Shown here piece after piece: positions 54,436-64,000 of a DNA stretch of 64,000 bases (within the stretch, counting starts at the first letter, position 1; the number at the start of each line of letters is the position of its first letter). The stretch covers positions 57,518,031 to 57,582,030 of the forward strand of contig NC_059502.1 in assembly GCF_914767665.1 (NCBI RefSeq). The letters are read 5' to 3'. The notes beneath the pieces are model-generated. The model saw only the letters and a list, made by a program, of their open reading frames with translations, was not told where the DNA came from and did no database searches. This stretch comes from Harmonia axyridis. Lineage: Eukaryota; Arthropoda; Insecta; Coleoptera; Coccinellidae. The position numbers were made by a program, and so were the translations under genes.

Positions 54436-55529
54436 GATCGCTTCAGTCATCTTGGAGCTCGGGGAACCCCCTTATTCTGTCTAAGCGCGCATGAGCTTGC
54501 TGTTAAGCAATTGGCATACGGTACACCTCAGAAACTAAAAAAAGCTACTTGACTTGATGAATCCATAGACATAGGCCTTCCGGTGTGATCTTTGACATTG
54601 AAATTACCGGAACGGAATCAATTAAACCAAAATTGCGCGTGATTGCCTGAAAACAAAACACACATCTGTATTCATCAACCTAAAAGCAGAAAAAATTCTT
54701 TTTTTAGTTTTTATCTGATTTTGACGAGATTGACGAGCGACTTTGAAGCCAGGACTGAAATCATTCTATACGAGCAGAGTAGCCTATTTCATCACATTTT
54801 CCTAATAGAAATATATAGATAATCGAAAAAATGTACCTTATTTCCAGAGATGTTCCGGTGGATACAGATTCGCAGCTGCATTCTAGCCGCTTCTAGTCAA
54901 AAGGAATCACTTTACGGCATCAAAATTGATTTCTCGTCCGCGGACATTCTCGATCGGTATTTTTCGCATGGCTTGAGAAAAGCCCTATTGCTTTTAGGAA
55001 TTGTCGCGCTTCAACTTTATTCGAAATCTTCTGGATAAACTTGATGCAGACGTTATAGCCACTCAAACTGATTTGAAAACTTTTGACGGAAAGTATCCAA
55101 GGAAAAAGAAAAATAAAGCGCCTACCAAAGAGTAATAAACATAGATAGAGGGAGTATACGCAACTTTTACAGGTCCCCAACATGGTTAGATTATGTTGTC
55201 GGATTGTGATATATTTTCAAATCCACAATTTTAATATATCGTTATGAATGTATATTATATTGAATGAAATATATTTATTTGAGTGATTCTCGATTGAATA
55301 TGCAAATTTGAATATTCGGAATCCGATATTTTTCCTAATTGTGGAATTTAAATAAGCAGAATGTTTATTATTTTCTGTATCTACCTGATGAAATCCAAGG
55401 TTTGGCAACTTTTGCTCTCCTAGTGTCATCGGTTGTTTCACGTCATTTGGCGCGCTTGAAGTTTGTTTTCTGAATTTCTGATATATTTAGGTATTTATTT
55501 CAATATATTTTAAGTTAATATAAAACGTT
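54436..55529. other. No gene established; possible tiny minus-strand exon
   Basis: 54850-55140 has open frames on both strands without a known domain. On the minus strand an ATG near 55441 (MKQPMTLGEQKLPNLGFHQ) runs into a donor-like CATCAG/GTAGAT at about 55385; no following exon was found. Confidence 0.3.
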
Positions 55530-55740
55530 GATTCACTATGGGACATAAAAAGTGCGTTCTTTGTGGAGAAACTCGCGAATTGAGTGAAATATCGTATAAC
55601 TGATATGTTTTCACTTCCGCGCGCTTCATGTCATATTTGATAGTTCAAGTTGGGGACAAAATTTGCTTACTGAAAATGACATATGCCCCCTTTATCTATG
55701 TTTATTACTCGGAGGCGCCTACTCATAACTGACAGAATTT
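55530..55740 (+). repeat. Repeat copy 1 (partial transposon 5' part)
   Basis: Matches 56315-56510. Both have an ATG followed by HKKCVLCGETRELSEISY (copy 1) or HKKFVFRGETRELSEISY (copy 2), then TCCGCGCGCTT. The CX2C start recalls a zinc-binding module, but no more can be said. Confidence 0.5.
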
Positions 55741-56314
55741 TCCTAAAGTAGAAATTACGAGGTCTATGTCAATTTATTTTATAGAATATCAAGAATTTTC
55801 GGATTTGTAGAGTAATCAGTAATGTTGGTATTCATTTGGTGACGATCAAATCAAAGAGTGAGATAGAGTAATGCTTAGAGTCGTCTGTAAAATGTTATAT
55901 TTTTGTCAGGTCAATACGAAGGATGTTTTTTTGGTAATATACTGGTGATTTTTTTGTGGAAATGTGTTGAAACTGTATATTGTGCTGATAAAAAGAAGGA
56001 AAAAGTTCGAGCTATTTTGGTTGGAGCAAAACATACGTGAAAACACAAATAAACATAGATATTCCTAGAAACATAAAAACAAAAGACATAGAGGAAAAAA
56101 GATAATCAAAATATCATAAATACATCGTTTATTTTCTAGATATTTCGCCTTCGTTTCCATGAGTCGTTTTTTTTCATTCAAGTTTTTTGACCTTGGTGAA
56201 CCACCATTTAGTCATTGTCCAAATTTATTCTATAACCTCTATCAAATTCATTTACCACCAGCAGAATTCACACATCCATGACCTAGCCAGGATTCGAACC
56301 CCCTAGAGTCGTTT
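55741..56314. other. No gene seen; Pol III B-box-like word
   Basis: At about 56290 the minus strand has GGTTCGAATCC, a perfect B box, without a clear A box. Otherwise AT-rich. Confidence 0.35.
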
Positions 56315-57110
56315 ACTCACAATGAGACATAAGAAGTTCGTTTTTCGTGGAGAAACTCGCGAATTGAGTGAAATATCGTATCACTGATATGCTTTCATTT
56401 CCGCGCGCTTAATGTCAAATGTGATAGTTCATGTTGGGAACAAAATTTGCTTACTCAAAATGACATATTCTGCTTCTAACTATGTTCATTACTCCGAGGT
56501 CATACCAGTATCCGCCGAATTCAGAAATGCCATAAATTCCAGCCCTACAAAATACATTTGGTACACCACTTGCATGATGATGATTTTGATAGGTGACAAG
56601 AATTTTGTGGAATTATGACTACCAGAATAGATGATGATGAGAATTTTATTTTCAACATTTGCTTTTCTGATGAGTCTACATTGTTTTTAAATTCGAATCG
56701 CCATAATTCTCGTTATTGGTCAAATGTCAATCCACATGTTTTCCACGAACTCCATACTCAATCTACCCAACGACTCAATGTCTGGGTTAGTAATGTTGAT
56801 ATATTTGAGGACCGTTCGATTGAACCAGTATTTCTCGATGGTCAACTGACAGGAGAAGCTTCTATGGAACTATTGAATGAGTTTGTTCATCCACAAGTAG
56901 TAGACATAATTGAAAATGACGATCCTTACCATGAGACCATATGGGACATCTCCACATATACACAGCCTGTTAGAGCGTATTTGGATATAATAATTCCTGG
57001 AAGTTTTATTTGAAGAAAAGGCTTTTCACTGGTCAGCCAGATATCCAGTTTTAACCCCACTCGACTTTTTCCTGGGAGGTCACTTGAAAAACAAAATCTA
57101 AGCAACCGAA
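56315..57110 (+). mobile_element. Mariner/IS630-type element relic
   Basis: The second repeat copy (56315-56510) leads directly into transposase remnants (56540-57110), so the repeat is probably the element's 5' part. Confidence 0.55.
56540..57110 (+). pseudogene. Mariner/IS630-type transposase relic
   Basis: Frames combine to PYKIHLVHHLHDDDFDR, a stop, then MTTRIDDDENFIFNICFSDE (first Asp), NRHNSRYWSNVNPHVF, RLNVWVSN, and after a large deletion SARYPVLTPLDFFLGGHLKN (third acidic region; the first Asp of PDLTPLDF is Val). The same transposase type as 33460 and 37254 by motif style. The second catalytic region is missing. Confidence 0.72.
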
Positions 57111-57840
57111 CAAAAATATTAATTCCTCTGGTAATTTTCTCGTCACTACTCACTAAAGAGAACTTGCTATGAGTATAGAAATTGTAAGTGGGCCATCTAT
57201 AGTTTTTCTGAGAGTAATTGATATCTTCAAAACTTGATTGGAATGTCAATCTAAACAAATACAGGACCTAAAGAAGAAAATATGCGCCCTTTCAACGAAC
57301 AAAAGCATAATCGCAGAAACAGCTGACATGAGTGATTTCGAGATTTCACATATTGGGATTTCCGTTGCGGGCCTATCTGAATTTCATGCATTTCAATCTC
57401 ATATGGTTATGACTCAGAAAAGCAAGGAAATTGCCATTAATCAGAAAGCAGTGGCGGAGTCAGATGGAAGAATCGAAAAGGAAGTCACTTCAGAAGGCAC
57501 TCTGGTCACATCTGCTAAGTAAAAAAAACGTAATCATCCCAGTTTATCATACTACTGCTTTGGTATCCAAGATTGTAGCATCCTGCATCCTCCAGAAGAG
57601 TATTGAAGCCAATAGTGTGTAGGTATATCAAAATCTAGCAACCTACAAGTGGCCCAAAAAAAACATATTACATAGTTCCTCAACCGATGAATTGAGGGAT
57701 TTCTTTGGTCAACTTACACCTAATGTAATATAAAAGAAATTGACATCTGGAAGAACCGACATTTAATCGTCATGCAAGGTCACTATACCAGCTAAGCTTT
57801 TTCAAAAGGTCTTAGATTATACTTCTGGTCAAAGGCTATA
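57111..57840. other. No gene identified
   Basis: Open frame 57238-57522 (contains LSTNKSIIAETADMSDFEIS) shows no known domain. Otherwise nothing. Confidence 0.4.
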
Positions 57841-58029
57841 CGCTCTATTAGTGATGACGTCACACACCGCCATTTTAGTTCTCCTGTCAGTGTTCGGAAT
57901 CCAAACAAACAAATTGTCATTCAAATTCGTTGTCGTTGAAGAAATTGGCTTATTTCGATAAATAAGATTATTTAAGGAACGATTTTGTTGTTGATATTTT
58001 GTCTTAGATTTAAGCTTCTATGTAATTTT

Positions 58030-58130
58030 TTTTTCATGTTGACTTATCCTATATACCTTTTGTATGGTGTCTTAATGGATGAATAAACTTATTATTATAT
58101 TATTATTACTATTATTATTATTATTACTAT
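58030..58130 (+). mobile_element. LINE 3' tail nested in the MITE
   Basis: GTATGGTGTCTTAATGGATG, then AATAAACTTATTATTATA and a (TTA)n run to 58130. Looks like a heavily 5'-truncated LINE end. Confidence 0.5.
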
Positions 58131-58278
58131 TAATTGATAGACAGAAGGCACGAGATTATTGCCAGTAAGTTCGAACTTGAAGTTCAACTAATAAACACGG
58201 CTTTTTACAAAATCTGGGGAATGATACAGGATTCAAACTTACTGGTATTAACCTCGTTCCTTCTGTCTATCAATTAAT
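58131..58278. mobile_element. Small foldback nested in the MITE
   Basis: Arms TTAATTGATAGACAGAAGGC and its mirror (GTTCCTTCTGTCTATCAATTAA), each about 50 bp and extended through CCAGTAAGTT. Centre about 40 bp. It touches both the LINE tail and the outer MITE's right arm. Confidence 0.65.
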
Positions 58279-58431
58279 ACTGAAATCGTCCCTCAAATAC
58301 TCTTGTTTATGAAAATAAGCCAATTCCTTCAACAACACCGTACTAATTTGAATGACAATTTATTTGTTTGGATTCCGAACACTGACAGGGAAACCAAAAA
58401 TGGCGGTGTGTGACGTCACACTAATAGAGCG

Positions 58432-58726
58432 TATTGCTTTGAATAAATTTTTTTACGAATCGTTATCAATTCAGTAAAACCCCTCATCGTATTTGTTCTA
58501 TTTTTGTGACTGAAAAGTTGCTTGATAAAAGTTGCCTAATTGCAGGGAGTCTAAAATCTGAAAGGGCTAGAGAACTTCATCTATCCAAAAAGAAGGTTGC
58601 TAAACCAAACCAAATATAATTATATAAAAATCTCGTATATTGTTCTAGTATAAAGGTTAAAACAATGTTCGAAAGGATCTTGTTCGAAAGGAGACTGCTA
58701 GTAAGAGCTGCCATAGTAATGTTAAT
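58432..58726. other. No gene seen
   Basis: Spacer, possibly including the decayed upstream part of the next LINE (GTTCGAAAGGA repeated at 58668 and 58683). Confidence 0.35.
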
Positions 58727-59335
58727 TTGAATATAAACAGGAGAATTTATTGTGATGAACGAGAGGTAGCTGATAAATATTTTTCCAATATTTGTTCTTC
58801 AAGTTCGATTAACCCTTTTCAAGATAGTTCATCAAGTTCCTGTACAACTGAGCAACTATCAAATAGAAAGTTCTTCATTCCAGTAGTTGCCGATGAAGTT
58901 TATGTTTGGAAAGTTCTTAAACTTCAGATCTCAGAGAATCTCGACCACCTGATTAATTTGTCGGTCACTTCAAGTAAATTTCTTAGTGTCTTGAAAATCG
59001 CTAAGGTAATCCCCGTACACAAGAAGAATGCTGATGATGACATTTCAAATTATCGTCTCATATTTCTTTTGAGCACTTCAACGAAAATCATAGAGAAGTT
59101 GGTATTCAACAGAATATTGGATCATTGAATAAGTTTTCATTAATTACTGAAAGCCAGCATGGTTTCCGACTAAACCGATCGACCGATACTGCTGCTTGTG
59201 ACTAACTTAGTTTCGTTAAGGATCGCCTTGATGGCAGATCCTATGTTGCAGGGCTCTTTTTCGATTAATCAAGAGCATTCGACTGCCTTAATTTCGAATT
59301 TATTCTGACTTAGCTATGCATCCTCGGATTCAGGG
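58727..59335 (+). pseudogene. LINE reverse transcriptase, N-terminal fragment
   Basis: 58727-59128 carries the linker and RT start (LKIAKVIPVHKKNADDDISN, then IIEKLVFNRIL). Another frame goes on with ESQHGFRLNRSTDTAA, VAGLFFD (motif A Asp), a stop, then SRAFDCLN, and ends near LGFRGV. The next RT motifs are not found immediately right. The related fragment at 60825 overlaps this RT position and is therefore a different copy. Confidence 0.72.
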
Positions 59336-59483
59336 GTGTTTTTCACGAGTGAGCCAGGAAAATAAAAATTTCTACCAATAATATCGAACATCTCAGAAGT
59401 GATCGACCTAATAGCATGTTTTATTATAATTGAAAGATCGAATAACTTCTGAGATGTTGAATGATGTTGAAAGAAATTTTTAT
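59336..59483. repeat. Short imperfect inverted repeat
   Basis: AACATCTCAGAAGT at about 59387 and ACTTCTGAGATGTT at about 59445, with related flanks AAAATTTCTACC and AAAGAAATTTTTATTTT. A small foldback. Confidence 0.5.
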
Positions 59484-59700
59484 TTTAGTTTTTGATATTA
59501 TATTTTGAATGTCACATTTCTCTAGTCACTTGATTTTATTCTTTAAATTTTGACTTTTGCAATAAAAATGAAAATGATAACGTTTCTGATTTCTGAATAG
59601 AGAATGAAGAGATCTTTCACACGATGTTTCACATGGGCACGCTTGCCATTTGAAAAATTGGGGGTTGTGTCTATTTTTCGGAGGAGGTTGAAGGCAGGCG
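59484..59700 (+). repeat. Dispersed repeat copy 1 (empty site for the hAT MITE)
   Basis: Matches 59970-60390: TTGCAATAAAAATGAAAATG, CTGAATAGAGAATGAAGAGA, CACACGATGT(T/A)TCAC, and AAAATTGGG(G/T)GTTGT. At 59612-59619 it has TTTCACAC without an insert, equivalent to the duplicated target site in copy 2. Confidence 0.75.
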
Positions 59701-59969
59701 AAGTAAGGACCTGGATTGCGCCTCGACCACGTATGCAAAATCCAAAGCGATGCTTAACATCCCCAGGAAATTGGGGCACCATAATCAGTACGCTCGCGGC
59801 TCGTAGATAATAAACATATAACTTGTACAGACAAATTTCAGTTTATCATTTAAGAAATCCACCATTTCATTATCCAATTAATAGAATTCAGTTGAACAAT
59901 TTAAACAAAAAACAAGCTGTCAAGGAAAAATTTTAAATCATCACAGGGGCAAAATTTTGAATTTAATTT

Positions 59970-60390
59970 AATGTTGAAAGAAATTTTTTTTTTCGTTTTT
60001 GATATTTTGAATTTCAAATTTTTCACTCGATTTTATTTTTCCTTTTTTGATTTTTGCAATGAAAATGATTTCATTTCTGAATAGAGAATGAAGAGACTTC
60101 CACACCAGTGGCGTACCCAGACATAAGTCTTGGGGGGGATAAGGAAAACAAATTTTCAAATTTTCCTTCTTTTGAAGGAGTTTTCCAAAGAATTTTGCTT
60201 ACTCATAATAAGATTGTGATATATAAGGTTGTTACATATAATGGATATTCCTTCTGGGGGGGGATATATCCCCCTTATCCTCCCCCTTGGGTACGCCACT
60301 GTTCCACACGATGTATCACAAGCGCATACTTCCCATATAAAAAATTGGGTGTTGTATCTATCTTTCGGAGGGGGTTGAGGGTAGGTGACA
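59970..60390 (+). repeat. Dispersed repeat copy 2 (carries the hAT MITE)
   Basis: Second copy of the repeat, split at 60098-60309 by a 196-bp MITE and its target-site duplication. Confidence 0.75.
60106..60301. mobile_element. hAT-type MITE with 8-bp target-site duplication
   Basis: 196 bp. Ends are CAGTGGCGTACCCAGA and the mirror of CAGTGGCGTACCCAAG. It is flanked by a perfect 8-bp duplication TTCCACAC (60098-60105 and 60302-60309). Eight-bp duplications with CAGTG-type ends point to the hAT superfamily. The paralogous repeat at 59484-59700 shows the uninserted site. Confidence 0.9.
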
Positions 60391-60824
60391 ATTTAAAATT
60401 TAAATTTGATGCGTTACGTGATTTTCCATAAATATGTACAGTAACCAAGATAATGAAATCATTCCATTTGGCTTTTCCTCACTGTATGCTCCGCTACTTT
60501 TGTCCCAAAGTACGGGTCGACTGCATACTGAATTAATAAATTGCTCCACATCTAAATCCATCTCGACTAGACGATACTGACTGATTACCGAGAGCATTTT
60601 TGGCTCCTCATGTGAATCCTCTAGCCCTACTCCTCACTTTGCATTTAGAGCAGGGGTTCCCAAACTATTTTGGTCCAGAAACCTCTTTTCTAATAAGTAT
60701 AACTCCATTTCATCAACCCCATTTTCGAATAATGAATTTTTCATATACAAATAAAGAAACCTCTCCGGTTTTCCTCTCAGGAATCCTTTTAAGAATGAAG
60801 AATATACAGCTACTACAGAGAACA
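60391..60824. other. No gene seen
   Basis: Mixed sequence without recognised coding content. The open frames at 60400-60833 show no domain. Confidence 0.4.
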
Positions 60825-61866
60825 TCTTCTTAGGAAATTGGAATTATATGGTATTAGAGGAAATACAAACAAATTGCTCAAGTCCTATATTTCCAACAGA
60901 AAGCAGAGAGTTTCCATCACACAAAACAATATCCAGACTAAATCAAACCTATTAATGAGAACCATAGGAATTGATCAAGGAAGTGTCATTAGTACCTTAC
61001 TATTCCTAGTATATCTTAATGATCTAGGTAACATAATCCAAGATAATGAAGGTAGCATGACACAAATTTATTAACTGGTGCAGAAGAATTTGAAGCACTA
61101 ACAAGATGAGCAAACCAAATTTTCTTAAAACCAAAGACATGGTTGGACCAAAACAATTTGATTCTTAATGAAAATAAAACTAAACTTATTCTTTTTGATA
61201 CAAACAGATCACAGAAACTAAAGTCAGATTCAGAAACCTTATCGAATAATAATTTTCAACTATCGGAATATGTCAAGTTTCTTGGCGTTTACATCGATCA
61301 ATTTCTGAATCGGCGTCAATACACAGAAAAAATATCAAAAAGATTAAGTAAAAATTGTTATGCACTGAGATCGATCACCGAGTATATGAATGAGAACACC
61401 TTAACAGTAGTATATTTTGGGAACTTTGAAGCCACCTACAAATATGGAATCATTTTCTGGGGAACAAATGAGAATCTGGAAAGAATATTTTTACTACAGA
61501 ATTCGAATGATATACAAAATGGGATTTAGGGAATCATGCAGAGGAAAATTTAGATCAAAAATATTTTAACAGTGCATGGTCTTTACTTGTTCGAATGTTT
61601 AATGTTTTTACATAAAAATAGGAGCAAATTCACAAGCGAAAATATAGATTCATATAATACAAGAACTTTAGACATAATTTTCCCAACACATAGATTAACA
61701 TTAACTGAAAAAAGTCCAACCTAAATGAGTATAAGAGCTTTCAATGAACTACCGAACGAGATAAAAGGCATTTCACAATATAAAAAATTCCAAATCAAAG
61801 TAAAAAATCTACTCATTCAATTAGAACCTTATAGTCTCCAGGAATATTTTGAAAAAGCAATGTAAA
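60825..61866 (+). pseudogene. LINE RT (motif B onward) and C-terminus
   Basis: 60838-61071: RKLELYGIRGNTNKLLKSYI, then GIDQGSVISTLLFLVYLNDL (motif B, with Ile-Asp for the usual Val-Pro). The YADD region is lost in a frame break near 61070-61140. 61143-61529: NKTKLILFDTN, YVKFLGVYID and YGIIFWGTNENLERIFLLQ. 61557-61864: HGLYLFECLMFLHKNRSK, a stop near 61720, then SIRAFNELPNEIKG and a natural end at TAA. The same general type as the LINE at 1-3055. Confidence 0.8.
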
Positions 61867-61957
61867 ACTTGAATTGTGACGTCATTTCACTTAATTTGTA
61901 TAGTTTATGTTATGTAACTACAAATCATTTGAAATAAAGGAATATTATTATTATTGT
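60825..61957 (+). mobile_element. 5'-truncated LINE
   Basis: Begins in the middle of RT and runs through the thumb and C-terminal region to a 3' UTR with AATAAAG and an (ATT)n tail at about 61940-61957. Confidence 0.8.
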
Positions 61958-62620
61958 AGTGGAGGAGGGGCTAATTTGAAAATTAGATTTCCAGATCCAG
62001 ATTTACTGGAGTTGGGAATGCTTGAAAACGAGACGATGGTACCGGATGTGTCACATCTGCGTATCATCTGCTGGTCCTTCGAGAATATTCCATGATCCAT
62101 GGCTGATGAGATTTCCAGGAATCCCCGAAGTGCTTTGTGTGGGCGGAACGGCAAAACTCTTATTGGACTAGGGGTGGTACTTGGTATTTTCTCCCGATAT
62201 CGGAGTGGCACTAAGGGTGTGGCCAAGCCAGAAGAAGGAAAGTTGATAGCCAGGGGAAGGACAGGAAGTTGCGATCAGTAGACTGTTTAAGTTCGGTTCT
62301 AAGTCGAAGGAAGTTAAGTCAAAGTTGAGTTAAGAGTTAGTTCGGTTGGTTGAGACTTGAGACGAACGATGTGAAGACGAAAAGACGGTTCGCGGGCTAG
62401 AACAAGACGAGTAGCGAACGAGTTAAAGACGGGACGACCGAATGTAGAATTAAAGACGAAGACGTGATATTAAAAGACGCTTCGAGTAATTAGCACTCGA
62501 AGACGAAATTCAGTACCGTACATACTTTGTTTGTACTGTACTTGTGGCTTTGTAAATATATGTGAATAATTCAAAAGAGTTTAATTATTACCAACCCAAA
62601 CAAAGTCACGGAGAAGAAGA
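61958..62620 (+). repeat. Possible LTR remnant
   Basis: Starts GTAGTGGAGGAGGGGC next to the LINE tail, is GA-rich with many AAGACGA words, and ends in an AT-rich part (AATATATGTGAATAATTC). It shares AAGTTCGGTTCT with 12779. It looks like a solo LTR of a gypsy-type element, but no terminal repeat or target duplication was confirmed. Confidence 0.3.
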
Positions 62621-62678
62621 CGAAAGGCCAGGTAGTCGAATCATACCTCTAGACGATCGATTAATCAAGCCTACCATA

Positions 62679-63607
62679 CGAGGCATGTATTTAAAGTAAG
62701 GTCTCCATTTATTTTTTTTCACATTAAATAACATTTATTTACTAAGTCTTGTACATTGCTGTAAAGCTTGAAATCTAAGCTATTTTTCTACGTAATCGCC
62801 ATTCACTTCGATGAGCTTCCTCATTCGTACGAAAAACTTTTGTATCCCCTCCTCGAACCACGATCCCGCCGCCTCGCACAAGAACGAAAAGACCGCTTCA
62901 TGAACTTCTTCATCGTTCGCAAATTTCATTCCTCCTAATGAGCCCATGTTTCATCTCCTGTGACGATTGAATCAAGAAATTCTTCCCCTTCCTCTTCAAA
63001 ACTGGCGAGAAAGTCTTGGGCACATTGGACACGTTTGACTTTGTGCTCCGGGGTAAGCATTTTCGGGACCCACCTGGCTGACAATTTTCGGTATTGCAGG
63101 CTATTCACCAAAATTGAATGAATAGAGTCTCTACTGCACACATCTTGGAGTTTTTCGGCCAACTCATTGAGAGTCAACCTGCGATCTTTCAGCACAAGCG
63201 CCTCAACTTTCCGCACTGTTTCGTCCGAGTGTGACGACCTGCCGCTGCGCTCCTCGTCGTGAACGTTTAGTCGACCAGCAGAAAATTCTCTACACCATTT
63301 TCGAACGTTTTTCACGTCCATACATTTCTCACCATACATTTCTTCCAATTGACGATGAATTTCTATAGGTGGAGATTTTTTTTAGTGCAAAAACTTAATG
63401 ACTGAAGGTAACTCGCACCTGGCGGGAGCGACAACCGGCACTTCCATTGCAAATAGCTGCTACGTCAAGACTGAGCGTCATAATGAGCTCTACCAGGTGT
63501 CGATTGATGGAGGGGGCCTAACGTATACAACAGTGTTGCCGAATTTCATCTAGCGCTACTTGCGGCGAACAATGGCCTTGGAGACCTTACTTTAAATACA
63601 CGCCTCG
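62679..63607 (-). mobile_element. Internally deleted mariner with full terminal repeats
   Basis: 929 bp, TA-flanked (62677-62678 and 63608-63609). The terminal inverted repeats are about 30 bp: CGAGGCATGTATTTAAAGTA and CGAGGCGTGTATTTAAAGTA, each continuing AGGTCTCC. The transposase's catalytic centre is deleted. Confidence 0.9.
62935..63348 (-). pseudogene. Mariner transposase, N-terminal part
   Basis: Two HTH units (VRKWCREFSAGRLNVHDEER with GRSSHSDE, then LTLNELAEKL and SIHSILVNSLQYRKLSARWV-type residues) followed by LDSIVTGDETWAH, which holds the first catalytic Asp. After that, reading goes directly to a C-terminal piece at 62935-62800 (KFANDEEVHEAVFSFLCEAA, then KLIEVNGDYVEK). The second and third catalytic regions are absent: a clean internal deletion. 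Confidence 0.88.
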
Positions 63608-63609
63608 TA

Positions 63610-64000
63610 CTATAGTATAAAAGTGTTTAGTTCATGGCAGCAGCTGTCAAGTTTTGCCGCGGGTAAACTCGAAAAATCTGCCGACAACTACCGGCTTGCA
63701 GTTTTTCAACTAGAAACCAATTGTTGTTCAAAATTGAGCGTTTGTGATTGGTGGTAATTAAGTCGAAGGTCCGAGTTGTAAACTGCTTCTAAGTATGTAC
63801 CCGTACTCCTATTCCGTCAGCATTCAAAAAGGGTCATTTCACGTTTCAATAACTAGTCAAGTGTTGATCGTACTCGTGCTCGTATAGCCATAGAAGGAGC
63901 CTTTGAATCTGGTACCCACGCAGTACGAATACTATGATTCGATTCCTCTTCTGAATTCAAACGCGATGTTTCACGTCACGTTGCTAGTTTAAATGAAGGT
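63610..64000. other. No gene seen
   Basis: Window end; mixed sequence with no recognised ORF. Confidence 0.4.

Larger units (their letters stand above)
57841..58431. mobile_element. MITE with TA duplication, carrying nested insertions
   Basis: TA-flanked (57839-57840, 58432-58433). Ends are CGCTCTATTAGTGATGACGT and the mirror of CGCTCTATTAGTGTGACGTC. Arms of about 150 bp (57841-57990, 58275-58431) contain TGACGTCACACACCGCCATT. The centre holds a LINE-type tail and a second, smaller foldback. Confidence 0.8.

Noticed and set aside
59543..59810. Overlapping frames on both strands near 59.6 kb
   Set aside because: They coincide with a dispersed non-coding repeat found again at 59970-60390 where the frames are not kept.

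Overview
The window looks like insect nuclear DNA: AT-rich, with intron-split genes, microsatellites and many eukaryotic transposon relics. A beetle is possible but not shown. Only two loci are convincing conserved host genes, both read leftward: a complete single-exon unc-50 gene (22548-23372) and two exons of a sex-peptide/myoinhibitory-peptide-receptor-like GPCR (34646-35242 and 41103-41300) separated by a 5.9-kb intron. A C2H2 zinc-finger exon occurs twice (9635-10664 and 17376-18255) inside a duplicated block of about 2 kb.

Layout. 1-9.5 kb: nested non-LTR retrotransposons (a + strand LINE, a - strand gag ORF1, and a - strand Jockey-like element whose middle is tandemly duplicated). 9.5-11.5 and 17.2-19.1 kb: the duplicated zinc-finger/gag block. 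Between them lie an LTR-like stretch, a dispersed repeat pair and two foldback elements. 19.1-21.0 kb: the 5' half of a third LINE (- strand). 22.5-23.5 kb: unc-50 with a possible divergent promoter. 24.0-29.3 kb: a 1.66-kb foldback, a THAP/DDE transposase relic, a 375-bp tandem repeat followed by a 61-bp one, an RT scrap and another foldback. 30.3-32.7 kb: a 2.35-kb element with nearly identical terminal inverted repeats of about 546 bp around one unidentified acidic-tailed ORF. 33.5-41.3 kb: a transposase relic, then the GPCR gene, whose intron holds a mariner, a Ty3/gypsy pol relic and two LINE tails that split that pol. 41.8-64 kb: a foldback, a Tc1 element with full ends, several mariner-like relics, nested MITEs, more LINE fragments, an exactly delimited hAT-type MITE and an internally deleted mariner.

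Nearly all transposon genes are broken by frameshifts, stops or loss of catalytic residues. Two patterns stand out. First, four long foldback elements share the same end (TA followed by CAGGGTG) while their arms are otherwise unlike. Second, 30337-32682 is a well-preserved long-TIR element whose protein I cannot name. Coordinates of relics are by eye and usually good to 10-30 bp; ends given with a target-site duplication are exact.
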